Source: 66-474 sp035606235 (lineage in GTDB: Bacteria > Pseudomonadota > Gammaproteobacteria > Xanthomonadales > Rhodanobacteraceae). Taken from it: 64,000 nucleotides of DNA. The stretch spans positions 1 to 64,000 of the forward strand of contig DATNFU010000057.1 in assembly GCA_035606235.1 (NCBI GenBank), given 5' to 3'. The translations under genes were made by a program, and so were the position numbers. This document shows, piece by piece, positions 50,339 to 59,351 of this stretch. Position 1 is the first letter of the stretch, and the number at the start of each line of letters is the position of its first letter. The notes beneath the pieces are model-generated. The model worked only from the letters and a program-made list of their open reading frames with translations. It was not told the origin of the DNA and ran no database searches.

Positions 50339-51043
50339 ATGATCGAATTCGGACATGCCACCCACGTCGGGCTGCGCCGCGCGCACAATGAGGATACCTA
50401 CTGGGCCGATGGCACGCTGGGCTTGTGGCTGGTGGCCGACGGCATGGGCGGCCACGAATACGGCGAAGTCGCAAGCGCGGTGGCACGCGACACCCTGGTG
50501 CGCGAAGTAGGTTCCGGAAGCAACCTTGCCGATGCGATTCGCGCGGCCGACGAGGCGATCATCGCGTTGTCGCAGCGGCGCCGCGAGGCTCTGCCCATGG
50601 GAACGACCATCGCCGCGCTCCGCGTGCAGGACGACACCTATGAAGTGGCATGGGTCGGCGACAGTCGCGTCTATCTCTGGCAAAGCCACGGCTTGAACCA
50701 GTTGTCGCAGGATCATTCCTACGTGCAGGAACTGGTGGCGCAGGGCGTGATCAGCGTCGAGCAGGCGCGCAACCATCCGCATCGCAACATGGTCACGCAG
50801 GCGCTGGGCATCACCGACCCGCAACAACTGCACGTCGAAACCCGCGCCGGCAAGCTGGCAACGGGCATGCAATTCCTGATCTGCAGCGACGGGCTGACCG
50901 AAGAAGTGGACGACGATGCGATCGCCACCGTGCTCGCGCGCGGCGAGCTGGCCGCGCAGGAATGCGTCGAACATCTGGTCCTGGCCGCGTTGGATTCGGG
51001 CGGCAGCGACAACATCACCGTGCTGTTGGTGCGCGTGCGTTAA
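50339..51043 (+). CDS. PP2C-type serine/threonine protein phosphatase
   Basis: 234 residues. The metal-binding motifs of the bacterial Stp group are all present: RRAHNEDTYWAD (Glu18, Asp19), LVADGMGGHEYGEVAS (Asp34), MGTTIAALRV, VAWVGDSRVYL, LICSDGLTEEV and GGSDNITVLLV. No kinase partner is encoded nearby. Its last 4 bases overlap the convergent dnaQ stop. The 216 bases upstream hold no gene. Confidence 0.92.
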   Translation: MIEFGHATHVGLRRAHNEDTYWADGTLGLWLVADGMGGHEYGEVASAVARDTLVREVGSGSNLADAIRAADEAIIALSQRRREALPMGTTIAALRVQDDTYEVAWVGDSRVYLWQSHGLNQLSQDHSYVQELVAQGVISVEQARNHPHRNMVTQALGITDPQQLHVETRAGKLATGMQFLICSDGLTEEVDDDAIATVLARGELAAQECVEHLVLAALDSGGSDNITVLLVRVR

Positions 51044-51774
51044 GCGATTTCCGCGACAACAGCGCCCTCGCCTTCCGCTTCCAGCCGGGCCCACAAGCTG
51101 CCGAACTTGCTGGCCTGGGCAAGCGCCGCAAGCCGGGCGGCATGCGCGGTTTGCGCCTGCGCATCGGCGCGCAAGACCCGAGTGTTCACCGGCTTGGCAA
51201 CTGGCGTTGTCGTCGCCGCGGCCGCCGGCGTGTCCTGCGCAAAGCCCAACGCGCTCTGACCGGTGGTCATCGCCAGCCACACTTCCGCCAGCAGGCGCGC
51301 ATCCAGCAAGGCACCATGCAGTTCGCGGTGGGTGTTGTCGATTCCCAACCGCTTGCACAGCGCGTCAAGCGTGTTTCTCTGGCCTGGATATTTTTCGCGC
51401 GCCACGCCAAGCGTATCCAGCACGCGTGCATGATCGTTGACGCGGCCGTGCGTCTCGCCGCACAGCGCCAACTCGGCATCCAGAAATCCCACGTCGAACG
51501 CCGCGTTGTGGATCAGAAGTTCTGCGTCGCGGATGAATTCCAGCCATTCAGGCGCGATTTCCCTGAAGCGCGGCTTGTCGAGCAGGAATTCGTCACGGAT
51601 GCCATGCACCGCGATCGCGCCGGGGTCGATCGCGCGATCGGGATTGAGATAGCGATGGAACGTCCGCCCGGTGAGGCGGCGCTCGACCAACTCGACGCAG
51701 CCGATCTCGATGATCCGATGGCCACGACCGGCTTCGAGACCGGTGGTTTCCGTATCCAGCACAATCTGCCGCAT
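51040..51774 (-). CDS. dnaQ: DNA polymerase III epsilon subunit (3'-5' proofreading exonuclease)
   Basis: 244 residues. ExoI motif MRQIVLDTETTGLE (Asp7, Glu9), ExoII HNAAFDVGFLDAEL and ExoIII HGALLDARLLAEVW. After residue 185 a flexible Ala/Thr/Pro-rich linker leads to the alpha-binding tail SKFGSLWARL. Start after rnhA with AGG upstream. rnhA-dnaQ order, here in the same direction, resembles that around E. coli mltD-gloB-yafS-rnhA-dnaQ. Confidence 0.95.
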   Translation of the reverse strand: MRQIVLDTETTGLEAGRGHRIIEIGCVELVERRLTGRTFHRYLNPDRAIDPGAIAVHGIRDEFLLDKPRFREIAPEWLEFIRDAELLIHNAAFDVGFLDAELALCGETHGRVNDHARVLDTLGVAREKYPGQRNTLDALCKRLGIDNTHRELHGALLDARLLAEVWLAMTTGQSALGFAQDTPAAAATTTPVAKPVNTRVLRADAQAQTAHAARLAALAQASKFGSLWARLEAEGEGAVVAEIA

Positions 51775-51779
51775 TGGGT

Positions 51780-52232
51780 TCAACCTGGTTCCTGAAACTT
51801 TTTGGCCGCATCCCGCGCGGCTCGATCCACGATTTCGTTCTCGGTGTGCCCGGAGTGCCCGCGCACCCAGCGCCAGCTTACCCGATGTCGCGACGCCGCC
51901 AACGCCAACCGTTCCCATAAATCCTGGTTCTTGACCGGCTTTTTATCGGCCGTGCGCCAGCCATTGGCGCGCCAGCGCGGCACCCACTGCTCAATACCCT
52001 GGCGAAGGTACTGCGAATCGGTGCTGAGCTCGACTACGCAAAAGCGATTCAGTGCTTCCAGCGCGGCGATCGCCGCATACAGCTCCATGCGATTGTTGGT
52101 GGTGGCGCTCTCGCCGCCGGCGAGCAGTTTTTCATGTTTGCCAAAGCGCAGCAGCGCGGCCCATCCGCCCGGGCCCGGGTTGCCCAGACAGGCGCCATCG
52201 GTGAATACCTCAACCGCGTTCGGTTCACTCAT
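51780..52232 (-). CDS. rnhA: Ribonuclease HI
   Basis: Degrades RNA in RNA-DNA hybrids. 150 residues with the acidic active site: EVFTDGACLGNPGPGGW, NNRMELYAAIAAL, LSTDSQYLRQGI and EIVDRAARDAA, plus the basic handle around VPRWRANGWRTADKKPVKN. The ATG lies at the edge of a dispersed repeat (copy C), so its leader is repeat sequence without a clear Shine-Dalgarno. Confidence 0.95.
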   Translation of the reverse strand: MSEPNAVEVFTDGACLGNPGPGGWAALLRFGKHEKLLAGGESATTNNRMELYAAIAALEALNRFCVVELSTDSQYLRQGIEQWVPRWRANGWRTADKKPVKNQDLWERLALAASRHRVSWRWVRGHSGHTENEIVDRAARDAAKKFQEPG

Positions 52233-52340
52233 GAGCGGCTGGAAAAGCGTCGTGAGCGAAGGCAAGTTGCGCCGTCGGAGCGCGCAGGAACCGGAATGTA
52301 CACCGCAGTAGATGAGGATTCCGAACACCGCCGGCAGTAG
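52232..52340 (+). repeat. Dispersed repeat, copy C
   Basis: TGAGCGGCTGGAAAAGCGTC, GGAGCGCGCAGGAACCGGAATG, GATGAGGATTCCGAACACCGCCG in the same order as copies A and B. It directly abuts the rnhA start codon. Confidence 0.8.
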
Positions 52341-52425
52341 GCGCTCTTGTTAGTGCAGCCAGGGTTGGCTGCTTTTACACGCAGGGATCGCGTACAAATA
52401 CCAGCGCAGCAGCTTTTCGGGCCAC

Positions 52426-53124
52426 TCATCCGTGTGTTCTCTGCGCGCCCGAAGCCCACGGCACCTGCTCGCGCGCCGCGCGCGTGCGTTTGGATTGCAG
52501 GCGTTGTACCACCCCGCTCTCGTCACGCTTGCGCGCCTTCAGCAGGTAAACCGCACCGGCCAATTCGCAGACCCAGCGTGGCAAGCCGCGCGTTCCCTGC
52601 GCACGCGGCCATGGCGCGCCGCAGCGCCGCTGTGTACGCACTGTTACTCCTCGCGCGCCCAGGGCAATTTGCCAGCGGCTGGGCGCCACCTCCCGCAAGG
52701 CTGTGTCGCCATGACGGCGCCGTTTCGCCAGCCACGGCCGCCACAGCGAGCAGGGATGAAATTCCATGGTCAGCAACAGGCCGTGCGAAGCCAGTACCCG
52801 CACCGCTTCACCGACCAGCGCTTCCGGCGGTACGCCGGCACCGGCGAGATGACGGATCAGCACCAGACTGAAACTGTCATCGCTGAAGGGCAGCGCATCG
52901 ATCTGCGCGTGCACCGGCCCTTGCAGGTGTCCGCCTTGAGACAGGCGCAGCACAGTCCAGCGCCCCAAGCCCTGGATTTGCGGTGGAGAGTCGTCGGTTG
53001 CATCTAGCAGCAAGGCGTGAGTGCCGGTCACCCCGGCCAGCATCGACAAACATTCAGCAGCCGTCTGGACCGATAAAGCGGCGAACGCCGGGCTGGCCTG
53101 CAAATTGGGAATTTTTTCCGGCAT
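52426..53124 (-). CDS. SAM-dependent methyltransferase, YafS-like
   Basis: 232 residues with a class I methyltransferase core: LDATDDSPPQIQGLGRW in place of the usual glycine-rich loop, then IDALPFSDDSFSLVLIRHLAG and EAVRVLASHGLLLTMEFHP. The position next to rnhA and divergent from gloB matches E. coli yafS. Substrate unknown. The C-terminal 40 residues are basic and unlike the core. Confidence 0.8.
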   Translation of the reverse strand: MPEKIPNLQASPAFAALSVQTAAECLSMLAGVTGTHALLLDATDDSPPQIQGLGRWTVLRLSQGGHLQGPVHAQIDALPFSDDSFSLVLIRHLAGAGVPPEALVGEAVRVLASHGLLLTMEFHPCSLWRPWLAKRRRHGDTALREVAPSRWQIALGARGVTVRTQRRCGAPWPRAQGTRGLPRWVCELAGAVYLLKARKRDESGVVQRLQSKRTRAAREQVPWASGAQRTHG

Positions 53125-53297
53125 AAGGGGTTACAGGCGAAAGATCCAGGTCATTCGAGTTTGACGGGCCGGCAGGTGCGGCTTTTGTCCCCACCATTGT
53201 CGGCGATCGCGGGTTGAACGTTAACAGGTCGCTAACTTCATCTGAAAAAACCGCTGTTAGAGTCCCGTCATTGCCCGTGGGCCCGCGAAGGATTTGC

Positions 53298-54074
53298 ATG
53301 CTGAGCCTGAGCCCCCTGCCTGCACTGGCCGACAATTACATCTGGCTGCTTGCCGATCCAGAGCACGGCACGGCGCTGGTAGTTGACCCTGGCGTCGCGG
53401 CTCCGGTGTTGGATGCCTTGGCTGCGAAAGGCCTGCAGCTCACGGCGATCCTCCTGACCCATCATCACCCCGATCATATCGGCGGCGTCGGCGAATTGCT
53501 GGCGCGATATCCCGGTGCAACGGTGTATGCGCCTGTCGATGAGCGCATCCCGCATGCGCACCGGCGTTTACGTGACGGCGAACATGCAAGCCTCGATGCG
53601 CCGCGCACCGCATTCGACGTCATCGCCGTGCCGGGACACACCCGCACCCACATTGCCTATCACGGCGAGGGCCTGCTGTTCTGCGGTGACACGCTTTTCA
53701 GCCTGGGTTGCGGTCGTCTGTTTGAAGGCACGCCGGCACAGATGCTGGCTTCACTGGACAGGCTGGCCGCTTTGCCCGCCGATACGCGGATCTGCTGCGG
53801 TCACGAATACACACTGGCCAATGCGGCATTTGCGCGCCGGATCGAGCCGCACAACGATGCGCTGCGGATGCGCGCCGCGCAGGCGCAAACATTGCGCGAG
53901 GCCGGCGAGCCGACGCTGCCCTCGCTGCTGGCGGACGAATGCGCGGCCAACCCGTTCCTGCGGGTGGATGCCATGGATACCCGTCCCGAAATGCTGCCGG
54001 AAGCCGCATGGGCTTCCGATCGGGTGACGCGCTTCGCCGCATTGCGCTCGGCAAAGGACGGATTTCGCGCATGA
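53298..54074 (+). CDS. gloB: Hydroxyacylglutathione hydrolase (glyoxalase II)
   Basis: Hydrolyses S-lactoylglutathione in methylglyoxal detoxification. 258 residues. Metal motif ILLTHHHPDHIGGVGE (residues 51-66), GHTRTHIAYH, LFCGDTLFSLGCGRLFEG and CGHEYTLANAAFA; the C-terminal helical domain holds the glutathione site. Start with GAAGG 5-9 bases upstream; the in-frame region before it includes GTTAAC and CTAAC motifs of the intergenic region with the divergent methyltransferase. Confidence 0.96.
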   Translation: MLSLSPLPALADNYIWLLADPEHGTALVVDPGVAAPVLDALAAKGLQLTAILLTHHHPDHIGGVGELLARYPGATVYAPVDERIPHAHRRLRDGEHASLDAPRTAFDVIAVPGHTRTHIAYHGEGLLFCGDTLFSLGCGRLFEGTPAQMLASLDRLAALPADTRICCGHEYTLANAAFARRIEPHNDALRMRAAQAQTLREAGEPTLPSLLADECAANPFLRVDAMDTRPEMLPEAAWASDRVTRFAALRSAKDGFRA

Positions 54075-55255
54075 GTACGATTCGGCTTGCGCTGTTCGCC
54101 TGCATCATCTGCCTGCTCGCGGCCTGCGCCGAGCAGCCCGCGCGACCTGTGCCACCCGCGCCGGTGACGATCGCGGTGCCGCCCGCGCCGCAGCCGACGA
54201 TCGCGCCGTTGCCCGCGCCCGCACCGCCTCCCGACAACTGGACACGCCTGCGCGCGCGTTTCGCGCTGGACGACTGCAATCTCGATCCGCAAGTAAAAAC
54301 CTGGGCGCGCCGCTTTACCCGCGACCCGGCGCGATTCGAAGCGCAAATGCAGAGTGCGCTGCCGCTACTCACGTTCGTGCAGGATGCCGCCGAGCGCGCC
54401 GACGTGCCGGGCGAATTCGTACTGCTGCCCATGATCGAGAGTGGCTACGACCCGGCCGAACCCGGTCGGCATGGCGACCCGGCCGGCATGTGGCAGATCA
54501 TGCCGCAGACCGCGCGCGCGTTCGGGCTCAGTGTGACGCACGGTTACGACGGCCGGCTCGACCCTGCCGCGTCAACCACTGCTGTGATGAAGATGCTGAC
54601 CGAGTTCCATGACGACCTGCACGACTGGCGGCTGGTCGACATGGCTTTCAATGCGGGCGAGTACAAGATGATCGGTTTGCTGGACGAGCGCGAACCACCG
54701 TCTACCGAGCAGCCGCTGCATCTGCCGGTGGGCGCGATCACGCGCAATCATCTGGCCAAGCTGCTGGCGATGGCCTGTATCATCCGCGATCCGGCACGTT
54801 TCAATGTGGACCTGCCCGAGGCGGACGACAACCGGCAACTGACGCTGGTGCAACTGCCGCAAGCCGCGGATCTGGCCAGCGCCGCCAAGCTCGCGCGCAT
54901 GCCGCTCACCAGGCTGCGCGAACTGAATCCAGGTTACCGCGGCAGCCGCGTGCCCGCCGACGCGCCGCACCATCTGCTGCTGCCGCAAACCAATGCCGAT
55001 GATCTGCTCGCGGCGATATCGGCCAATGGCGCGGACATCTTGGCATCCAGCCATGACATGCAGGAAGCCGATACACCGTCGCAGCCGCAGGCGGAACATC
55101 GCAAGATCGCGCGGCACAAGGTGCGACGCGGCGAATCCCTGCTGACCATCGCCAGCCGCTTTCACCTGGATGCGCGCAGCCTGCGCGCCTGGAATGGGCT
55201 CGCCAGCGACAATCTTCGCCCGGGAATGACGCTGCGCCTGTCCGCGCCCGACTGA
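54071..55255 (+). CDS. mltD: Membrane-bound lytic murein transglycosylase D
   Basis: 394 residues. Lipoprotein signal with lipobox LAAC (Cys19), proline-rich linker to about residue 60, SLT domain with catalytic Glu in LLPMIESGYDPAE and GDPAGMWQIMPQTARAFGL, and a single LysM domain at the end (HKVRRGESLLTIASRFHLD). E. coli MltD has two LysM repeats. Overlaps gloB by 4 bases. Confidence 0.93.
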   Translation: MSTIRLALFACIICLLAACAEQPARPVPPAPVTIAVPPAPQPTIAPLPAPAPPPDNWTRLRARFALDDCNLDPQVKTWARRFTRDPARFEAQMQSALPLLTFVQDAAERADVPGEFVLLPMIESGYDPAEPGRHGDPAGMWQIMPQTARAFGLSVTHGYDGRLDPAASTTAVMKMLTEFHDDLHDWRLVDMAFNAGEYKMIGLLDEREPPSTEQPLHLPVGAITRNHLAKLLAMACIIRDPARFNVDLPEADDNRQLTLVQLPQAADLASAAKLARMPLTRLRELNPGYRGSRVPADAPHHLLLPQTNADDLLAAISANGADILASSHDMQEADTPSQPQAEHRKIARHKVRRGESLLTIASRFHLDARSLRAWNGLASDNLRPGMTLRLSAPD

Positions 55256-55288
55256 GTGGTTCGCGCGGGTGCGCCAAGCTCGTCAATA

Positions 55289-55320
55289 AGCGCTCCTGCG
55301 CGAGCCTGCTGAGCGCGACT
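55289..55320. repeat. REP-like element between mltD and fabI
   Basis: AAGCGCTCCTGCGCGAGCCT, continuing GCTGAGCGCGACTCGC. CGCTCCTGC is the complement of the GCAGGAGCG core of the other elements. It is next to the TACAAT (55325-55330) that may be the fabI -10. Confidence 0.45.
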
Positions 55321-55360
55321 CGCTTACAATCGCGTTTTCCGATTCGGCACGGAGCACGAC

Positions 55361-56152
55361 ATGGGTTTCCTGCACGGCAAGCGCGCGCTGATTACCGGCA
55401 TCCTGAGCAATCGCTCGATCGCGTGGGGCATCGCCAATGCGATGCATCGCGAAGGCGCGCAACTCGCGTTCACCTATGTCGATGAAAAGCTGAAAAGCCG
55501 GGTGGATGAAGCCGCCGCCGCGTTCGGTTCCAATATCGTGCTGCCGTGTGATGTCAGCCGCGACGACGAGATCACCTCGCTGTTCGAAAGCTTGAACAAG
55601 CACTGGGATGGTTTGGATATCCTGATCCACTCGATCGGCTTCGCGCCGCGTGAAGCGCTTGCCGGCGAATTCCTGGACGGCCTGACTCGCGAAAATTTCC
55701 GCATTGCGCATGATATTTCGAGCTACAGCCTGGCGGCGCTGGCCAAAGCCGCGCGGCCGATGATGAAAGGCCGCGCCGGCGCGATTCTCACCTTGACCTA
55801 TCTGGGCGCCGAGCGCTCGCTGGCCAGCTACAACGTGATGGGCCTGGCCAAGGCAAGCCTGGAGGCGAATGTGCGTTATCTCGCCTACAATCTCGGACCG
55901 GAAGGAACCCGCGTGAACGCGATTTCGGCCGGTCCGATCAAGACGCTCGCGGCGGCCGGCATTTCTGGTTTCCGCAAGATGCTGGAACATGTGGAACACG
56001 TCGCGCCATTGCGGCGGAGCGTGAGCATCGACGAAGTCGGCAACGCCGCCGCGTTCCTGTGCTCGGATCTGGCTTCCGGCATTACCGGCGAAGTGACCTA
56101 CGTGGATGCCGGTTACAACACGCTGGGCATGGCGGGGCTGGAGATCGAATAG
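55361..56152 (+). CDS. fabI: Enoyl-ACP reductase (NADH), FabI type
   Basis: Final step of each fatty acid elongation cycle, target of triclosan. 263 residues: LITGILSNRSIAWGIA (nucleotide loop), DVSRDDEI, HSIGFAPREAL, and the Tyr-x6-Lys site in LASYNVMGLAKASLE. Separated from the main fab cluster by 20 kb. A TACAAT about 30 bases upstream could be the -10. Confidence 0.96.
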   Translation: MGFLHGKRALITGILSNRSIAWGIANAMHREGAQLAFTYVDEKLKSRVDEAAAAFGSNIVLPCDVSRDDEITSLFESLNKHWDGLDILIHSIGFAPREALAGEFLDGLTRENFRIAHDISSYSLAALAKAARPMMKGRAGAILTLTYLGAERSLASYNVMGLAKASLEANVRYLAYNLGPEGTRVNAISAGPIKTLAAAGISGFRKMLEHVEHVAPLRRSVSIDEVGNAAAFLCSDLASGITGEVTYVDAGYNTLGMAGLEIE

Positions 56153-56196
56153 AACGAGAGCGTGCCCGCGATCGCGGCGGCGCTGCGCGCCGCATT

Positions 56197-56219
56197 GCCG
56201 GCGCGCAGGCTCCTACATC
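56197..56219. repeat. REP-like element that contains the ppiD stop codon
   Basis: Minus-strand reading is TGTAGGAGCCTGCGCGCCGG. The TAG of GTAGGAGC is the ppiD stop codon. The element lies between the convergent fabI and ppiD genes. Confidence 0.6.
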
Positions 56220-58126
56220 CGATCGGTAGCGATCTCTATTTTCGCGTGCGCGCGCAGCGCTGCAAGCAAACCGTCGATGTCCTGCGAGCCGATCACCTGC
56301 GCCATCTGCTCGCGCAGCACATCGCGCTCCTGTTTCGGCACGCTGGCGGGATCGCCTGGGTGCACCGCATTCAACACGATCAGCGCGTAACGGCTTTTCG
56401 ATAGCGGCACCAAAGCCGGTACCGGCTTGCTCTTGGCCGGCGGCGGCATGTGAAAGACCGCCTGCAGCAATTGCGGGTCGAACGCCTTGCTGTCGCGCTC
56501 GACCGTACTGGCCTGCTTGCTTTCGGTGCCGGCGGATTTCGCCACCGCATCCAGATCCGCGCTCTTCTGCAATTGCGCGTACAGCGCATCGGCCTGCTGC
56601 CTGGCCGCCGTGTCCGCGCGCGCCTGCAGGATGTCGTTGCGGATCGTGTTGCTCACCTCGCCGAGCGGTTTGGGCGCGGCCGGCTGATGATCGGCGATGT
56701 GGATCACCACGATGTGATTGGGGCCGAGATCAATGGGATCGGAGCTGTTGCCTTGCGTCAATACCTGATCAGAGAACGCGGCTTTGACGACCGCCTTGTT
56801 GGCGGCAATGCCGCTGTCCGCGCCCTGCCGCGAGAATGGCGGCGTGGTCTGCACGGTCAGGCCCAGCGCCTTGGCGGCCGGCGCCAGCGAACTCGGATCC
56901 TGATAGACCAGGTCGGTGAGTTTGCCGGCGACATCGCTGTACTGGCTCTCGCGTTCGGCTTTCTGCGCCTCTGCGGCGAGCTGGTCGCGCACTTCCGCGA
57001 ACGATTTGACCTGTCCCGCGCGCACATCTTCGAGATCGATGATGTGATAACCCTCGGGCGACAGCACCGGATCGGAAATCTGCCCTTTGTGCATCGAGAA
57101 CAGCGCACTCTCGAACGCTGGATCGGTATCGCCCTTCTGCAGCCAACCCAGATCGCCGCCCTGGTTCTTGGAACCCAGGTCGTCGGAATATTCCTGCGCG
57201 AGCTTGGCGAAATCAGCACCCGGCTTTTTTGCCAGCGCATCCACTTGCTGTGCCTTGGCGAGCGCGGCTTTCTGCTGCGCCGGGGTGGCGTTCGGCGGCA
57301 CCTTGATCAGGATGTGCGCGGCTTCGCGCTGCTCGGCCGTGCCAAAGCGCGACTTCTCCTTTTCGTAGCGCGCCTTCAACGCCGCCTCATCGACGGTCGC
57401 GCCCCCCTTCATGTTGGCCGCATCAAGCTCGATGTAGTGCAACGACACCTGTTCGGGCTTCATGAAGTCCTTGGGATGGGATTTGTACCAGGCGGCGATC
57501 TCGGCATCGCTGACCTGTGTGTCGGCGGGCTGCGGCGCCGGCAGTTCGATGTAATGGAAGTCGCGTGTCTGCAAGCGCAACTTGAGATATGAATCCACTT
57601 CCGCATCGGTGGCGAAGGCGGTGTTCGCCAGTGGCGCGGCGAGCTGGGTCGGCTCCAGGCTCGTACGGACTTCGTCCTGATATTGCTGCGGAGTCTTGTT
57701 GCTCGCCGAAAGCGTGGCGAGATACGCATCGGCGTTGAAGCGGCCGTCCACCTGGAACTGCGGCACTTGCGCGATCTGCGCACGTACTTCGGAATCGGGC
57801 ACTACCACGCCCAGCTTGTCATTGAGATTCAGCAGCAACTGCTGATTGATCAGACGATCCAGCGCGGCACGCTTGACCGCCGGCTTTTCGAAATCAGCCG
57901 CTTCCATGGTATTGCCCGGCTGCGCCATCTGCTGCTGCCGATACTGGTTGTAACTGTTCTGGAAATCCTGCTGGGAAATCTCGCGGCCATCCACCTTTGC
58001 GACCCAGGTTTCGTTGCGCGCAGTGAAATAGCCCTCGATGCCGAAAAACGAAAACACGAACACCATCAGCCCGAAGATGATCTTCGCCGGCCAGCCGCCG
58101 AGTTTGTCGCGCAGGGTTTGCAGCAT
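56213..58126 (-). CDS. ppiD: Periplasmic folding chaperone PpiD
   Basis: 637 residues: one N-terminal membrane helix (about 15-33, IIFGLMVFVFSFFGIEGYF), SurA-like N-terminal helices, a parvulin domain around 260-360 (AAHILIKVPPNATP, FAKLAQEYSDDLGSKNQGGDLGW, PVLSPEGYHIIDLED) and a long C-terminal helical part. It assists outer-membrane protein folding at the SecYEG exit. The start at MLQTLRDKLGG has no Shine-Dalgarno. A perfect TATAAT lies 37 bases upstream. Confidence 0.93.
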   Translation of the reverse strand: MLQTLRDKLGGWPAKIIFGLMVFVFSFFGIEGYFTARNETWVAKVDGREISQQDFQNSYNQYRQQQMAQPGNTMEAADFEKPAVKRAALDRLINQQLLLNLNDKLGVVVPDSEVRAQIAQVPQFQVDGRFNADAYLATLSASNKTPQQYQDEVRTSLEPTQLAAPLANTAFATDAEVDSYLKLRLQTRDFHYIELPAPQPADTQVSDAEIAAWYKSHPKDFMKPEQVSLHYIELDAANMKGGATVDEAALKARYEKEKSRFGTAEQREAAHILIKVPPNATPAQQKAALAKAQQVDALAKKPGADFAKLAQEYSDDLGSKNQGGDLGWLQKGDTDPAFESALFSMHKGQISDPVLSPEGYHIIDLEDVRAGQVKSFAEVRDQLAAEAQKAERESQYSDVAGKLTDLVYQDPSSLAPAAKALGLTVQTTPPFSRQGADSGIAANKAVVKAAFSDQVLTQGNSSDPIDLGPNHIVVIHIADHQPAAPKPLGEVSNTIRNDILQARADTAARQQADALYAQLQKSADLDAVAKSAGTESKQASTVERDSKAFDPQLLQAVFHMPPPAKSKPVPALVPLSKSRYALIVLNAVHPGDPASVPKQERDVLREQMAQVIGSQDIDGLLAALRAHAKIEIATDRM

Positions 58127-58162
58127 GGGGAAATCACGCAGTCGCTCAAGGACAAGCCCGCG

Positions 58163-58168
58163 ATTATA
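58163..58168 (-). promoter_or_regulatory. Probable ppiD promoter -10
   Basis: Minus-strand TATAAT, 37 bases before the ppiD start codon. The -35 (around CCGCTT, 17 bases upstream) is poor. Confidence 0.45.
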
Positions 58169-58410
58169 AGGCAAGAGCCGCCTTGAAGCGGAACTTCGGA
58201 CCCGCTTGGTAGCCAAGGATCGCCCGCCGCGCCAATCGCGTTCTACTTTCTGCGTTGATCGCGACGCCCAACCTGGTTGCGCGCCTGATTCGGCACACAC
58301 GAACTCGCCCGTCCGGGGCGGCCAAGAACAGCGAAGCTGGCGCGCAGCGCGCACCTCATGGATGGCGCGAGTGCGCAGTCAGCAAGATTTGTTCAGTGCC
58401 TGGGTGGAAA

Positions 58411-58482
58411 TGGGTGCTGAGGGGATCGAACCCCCGACCCTCTCCGTGTAAAGGAGACGCTCTACCGCTGAGCTAAGCACCC
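58411..58482 (-). tRNA. tRNA-Val(TAC), no encoded CCA
   Basis: 72 bases. Acceptor GGGTGCT/AGCACCC, discriminator A, anticodon stem TCTCC/GGAGA with loop TTTACAC, anticodon TAC. The sequence after the discriminator is TTTCC, so CCA must be added, unlike the other three tRNAs in this window. Confidence 0.96.
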
Positions 58483-58625
58483 ACATCTGATCCCGGACAA
58501 ACCGTCCGTGGTTCGCCGAGAGACGCCGGGTCCGGTACAAGCCCGGATTCGGCTTCGCCGCCGCGCTACGCGTGGCGGGACGACGCATCCCGCATCGCCG
58601 TCTTCGATTGTGCTCTTTGGTTCTT

Positions 58626-58663
58626 CAAAAATTCACGGCCGATGCGGGAAGCATCGGCCGTGA
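58626..58663 (-). terminator. Rho-independent terminator of hupB
   Basis: TCACGGCCGATGC (58633-58645) and GCATCGGCCGTGA (58651-58663), a perfect 13-base stem with 5-base loop. In the hupB direction it is followed by ATTTTTGAAG. Confidence 0.9.
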
Positions 58664-58714
58664 GGGAATCGCCCATCGCCGCGACGCCTACGCGTAGCGG
58701 CGCGTGCGGGTGGA

Positions 58715-58987
58715 TCAGTTCAGCGCATCCTTGAGCGCCTTGCCGGCCTTGAACGCCGGAACCTTGGACGCCTTGATCTTGATGGTGTCGCCGGTGCGCG
58801 GGTTGCGGCCGGTACGCGCCGACCGCTTGCGCACCACGAAGGTGCCGAAGCCGACCAGCGAAACATCGTCGCCCTTCTTCAGTGCCTTCTTGATGATCTC
58901 GGTGGTGGCATCGAGCGCACGGCCCGCATCGGCCTTGGACAGGTTGGCGCTATCGGCGATGGCGGCAATCAAATCTGCTTTGTTCAT
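58715..58987 (-). CDS. hupB: DNA-binding protein HU-beta
   Basis: 90 residues: MNKADLIAAIADSANLSKADAG and the arm region FGTFVVRKRSARTGRNPRTGD, ending in GKALKDALN. Nucleoid protein; downstream of lon as in E. coli (clpP-clpX-lon-hupB order is conserved, here on the minus strand). It has its own promoter and terminator. Confidence 0.97.
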   Translation of the reverse strand: MNKADLIAAIADSANLSKADAGRALDATTEIIKKALKKGDDVSLVGFGTFVVRKRSARTGRNPRTGDTIKIKASKVPAFKAGKALKDALN

Positions 58988-59138
58988 GGAAACTCCCTCA
59001 TTGGATGGCGAGCGGCCCGCGGAATGTTCGGTTTGATTCTCTCAACGGAGCGCATCCTTCTACACCGGCGTCGGGCCCCCATCGGGATGCACTGCGTTCA
59101 CCACGATGCGCGATGTACGCGCGAATCGCGGCCGGGCC

Positions 59139-59167
59139 TTTATACCAGTGCCCTTGGGGCCGTGCAA
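59139..59167 (-). promoter_or_regulatory. hupB promoter, sigma-70 type
   Basis: TTGCAC and TATAAA on the minus strand with exactly 17 bases between. The expected start is near 59131, leaving a leader of about 145 bases before hupB. Confidence 0.75.
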
Positions 59168-59351
59168 TAAAGGCGTGGTGCGGATTTCAGCGATTCGTCG
59201 AGTCGCATGCGGGTGACCAGCGGTGCTAGCACGGGACGTGCCGATCGGAATTGCCGCACCGGATTTTGCACCTCAACGAAAGCGCGCCACAGGATGTTCG
59301 CGCAGGGCGTTGTCGCGATGGAGATATTGTCGGCCAGCGTGCAAGCGCGAC

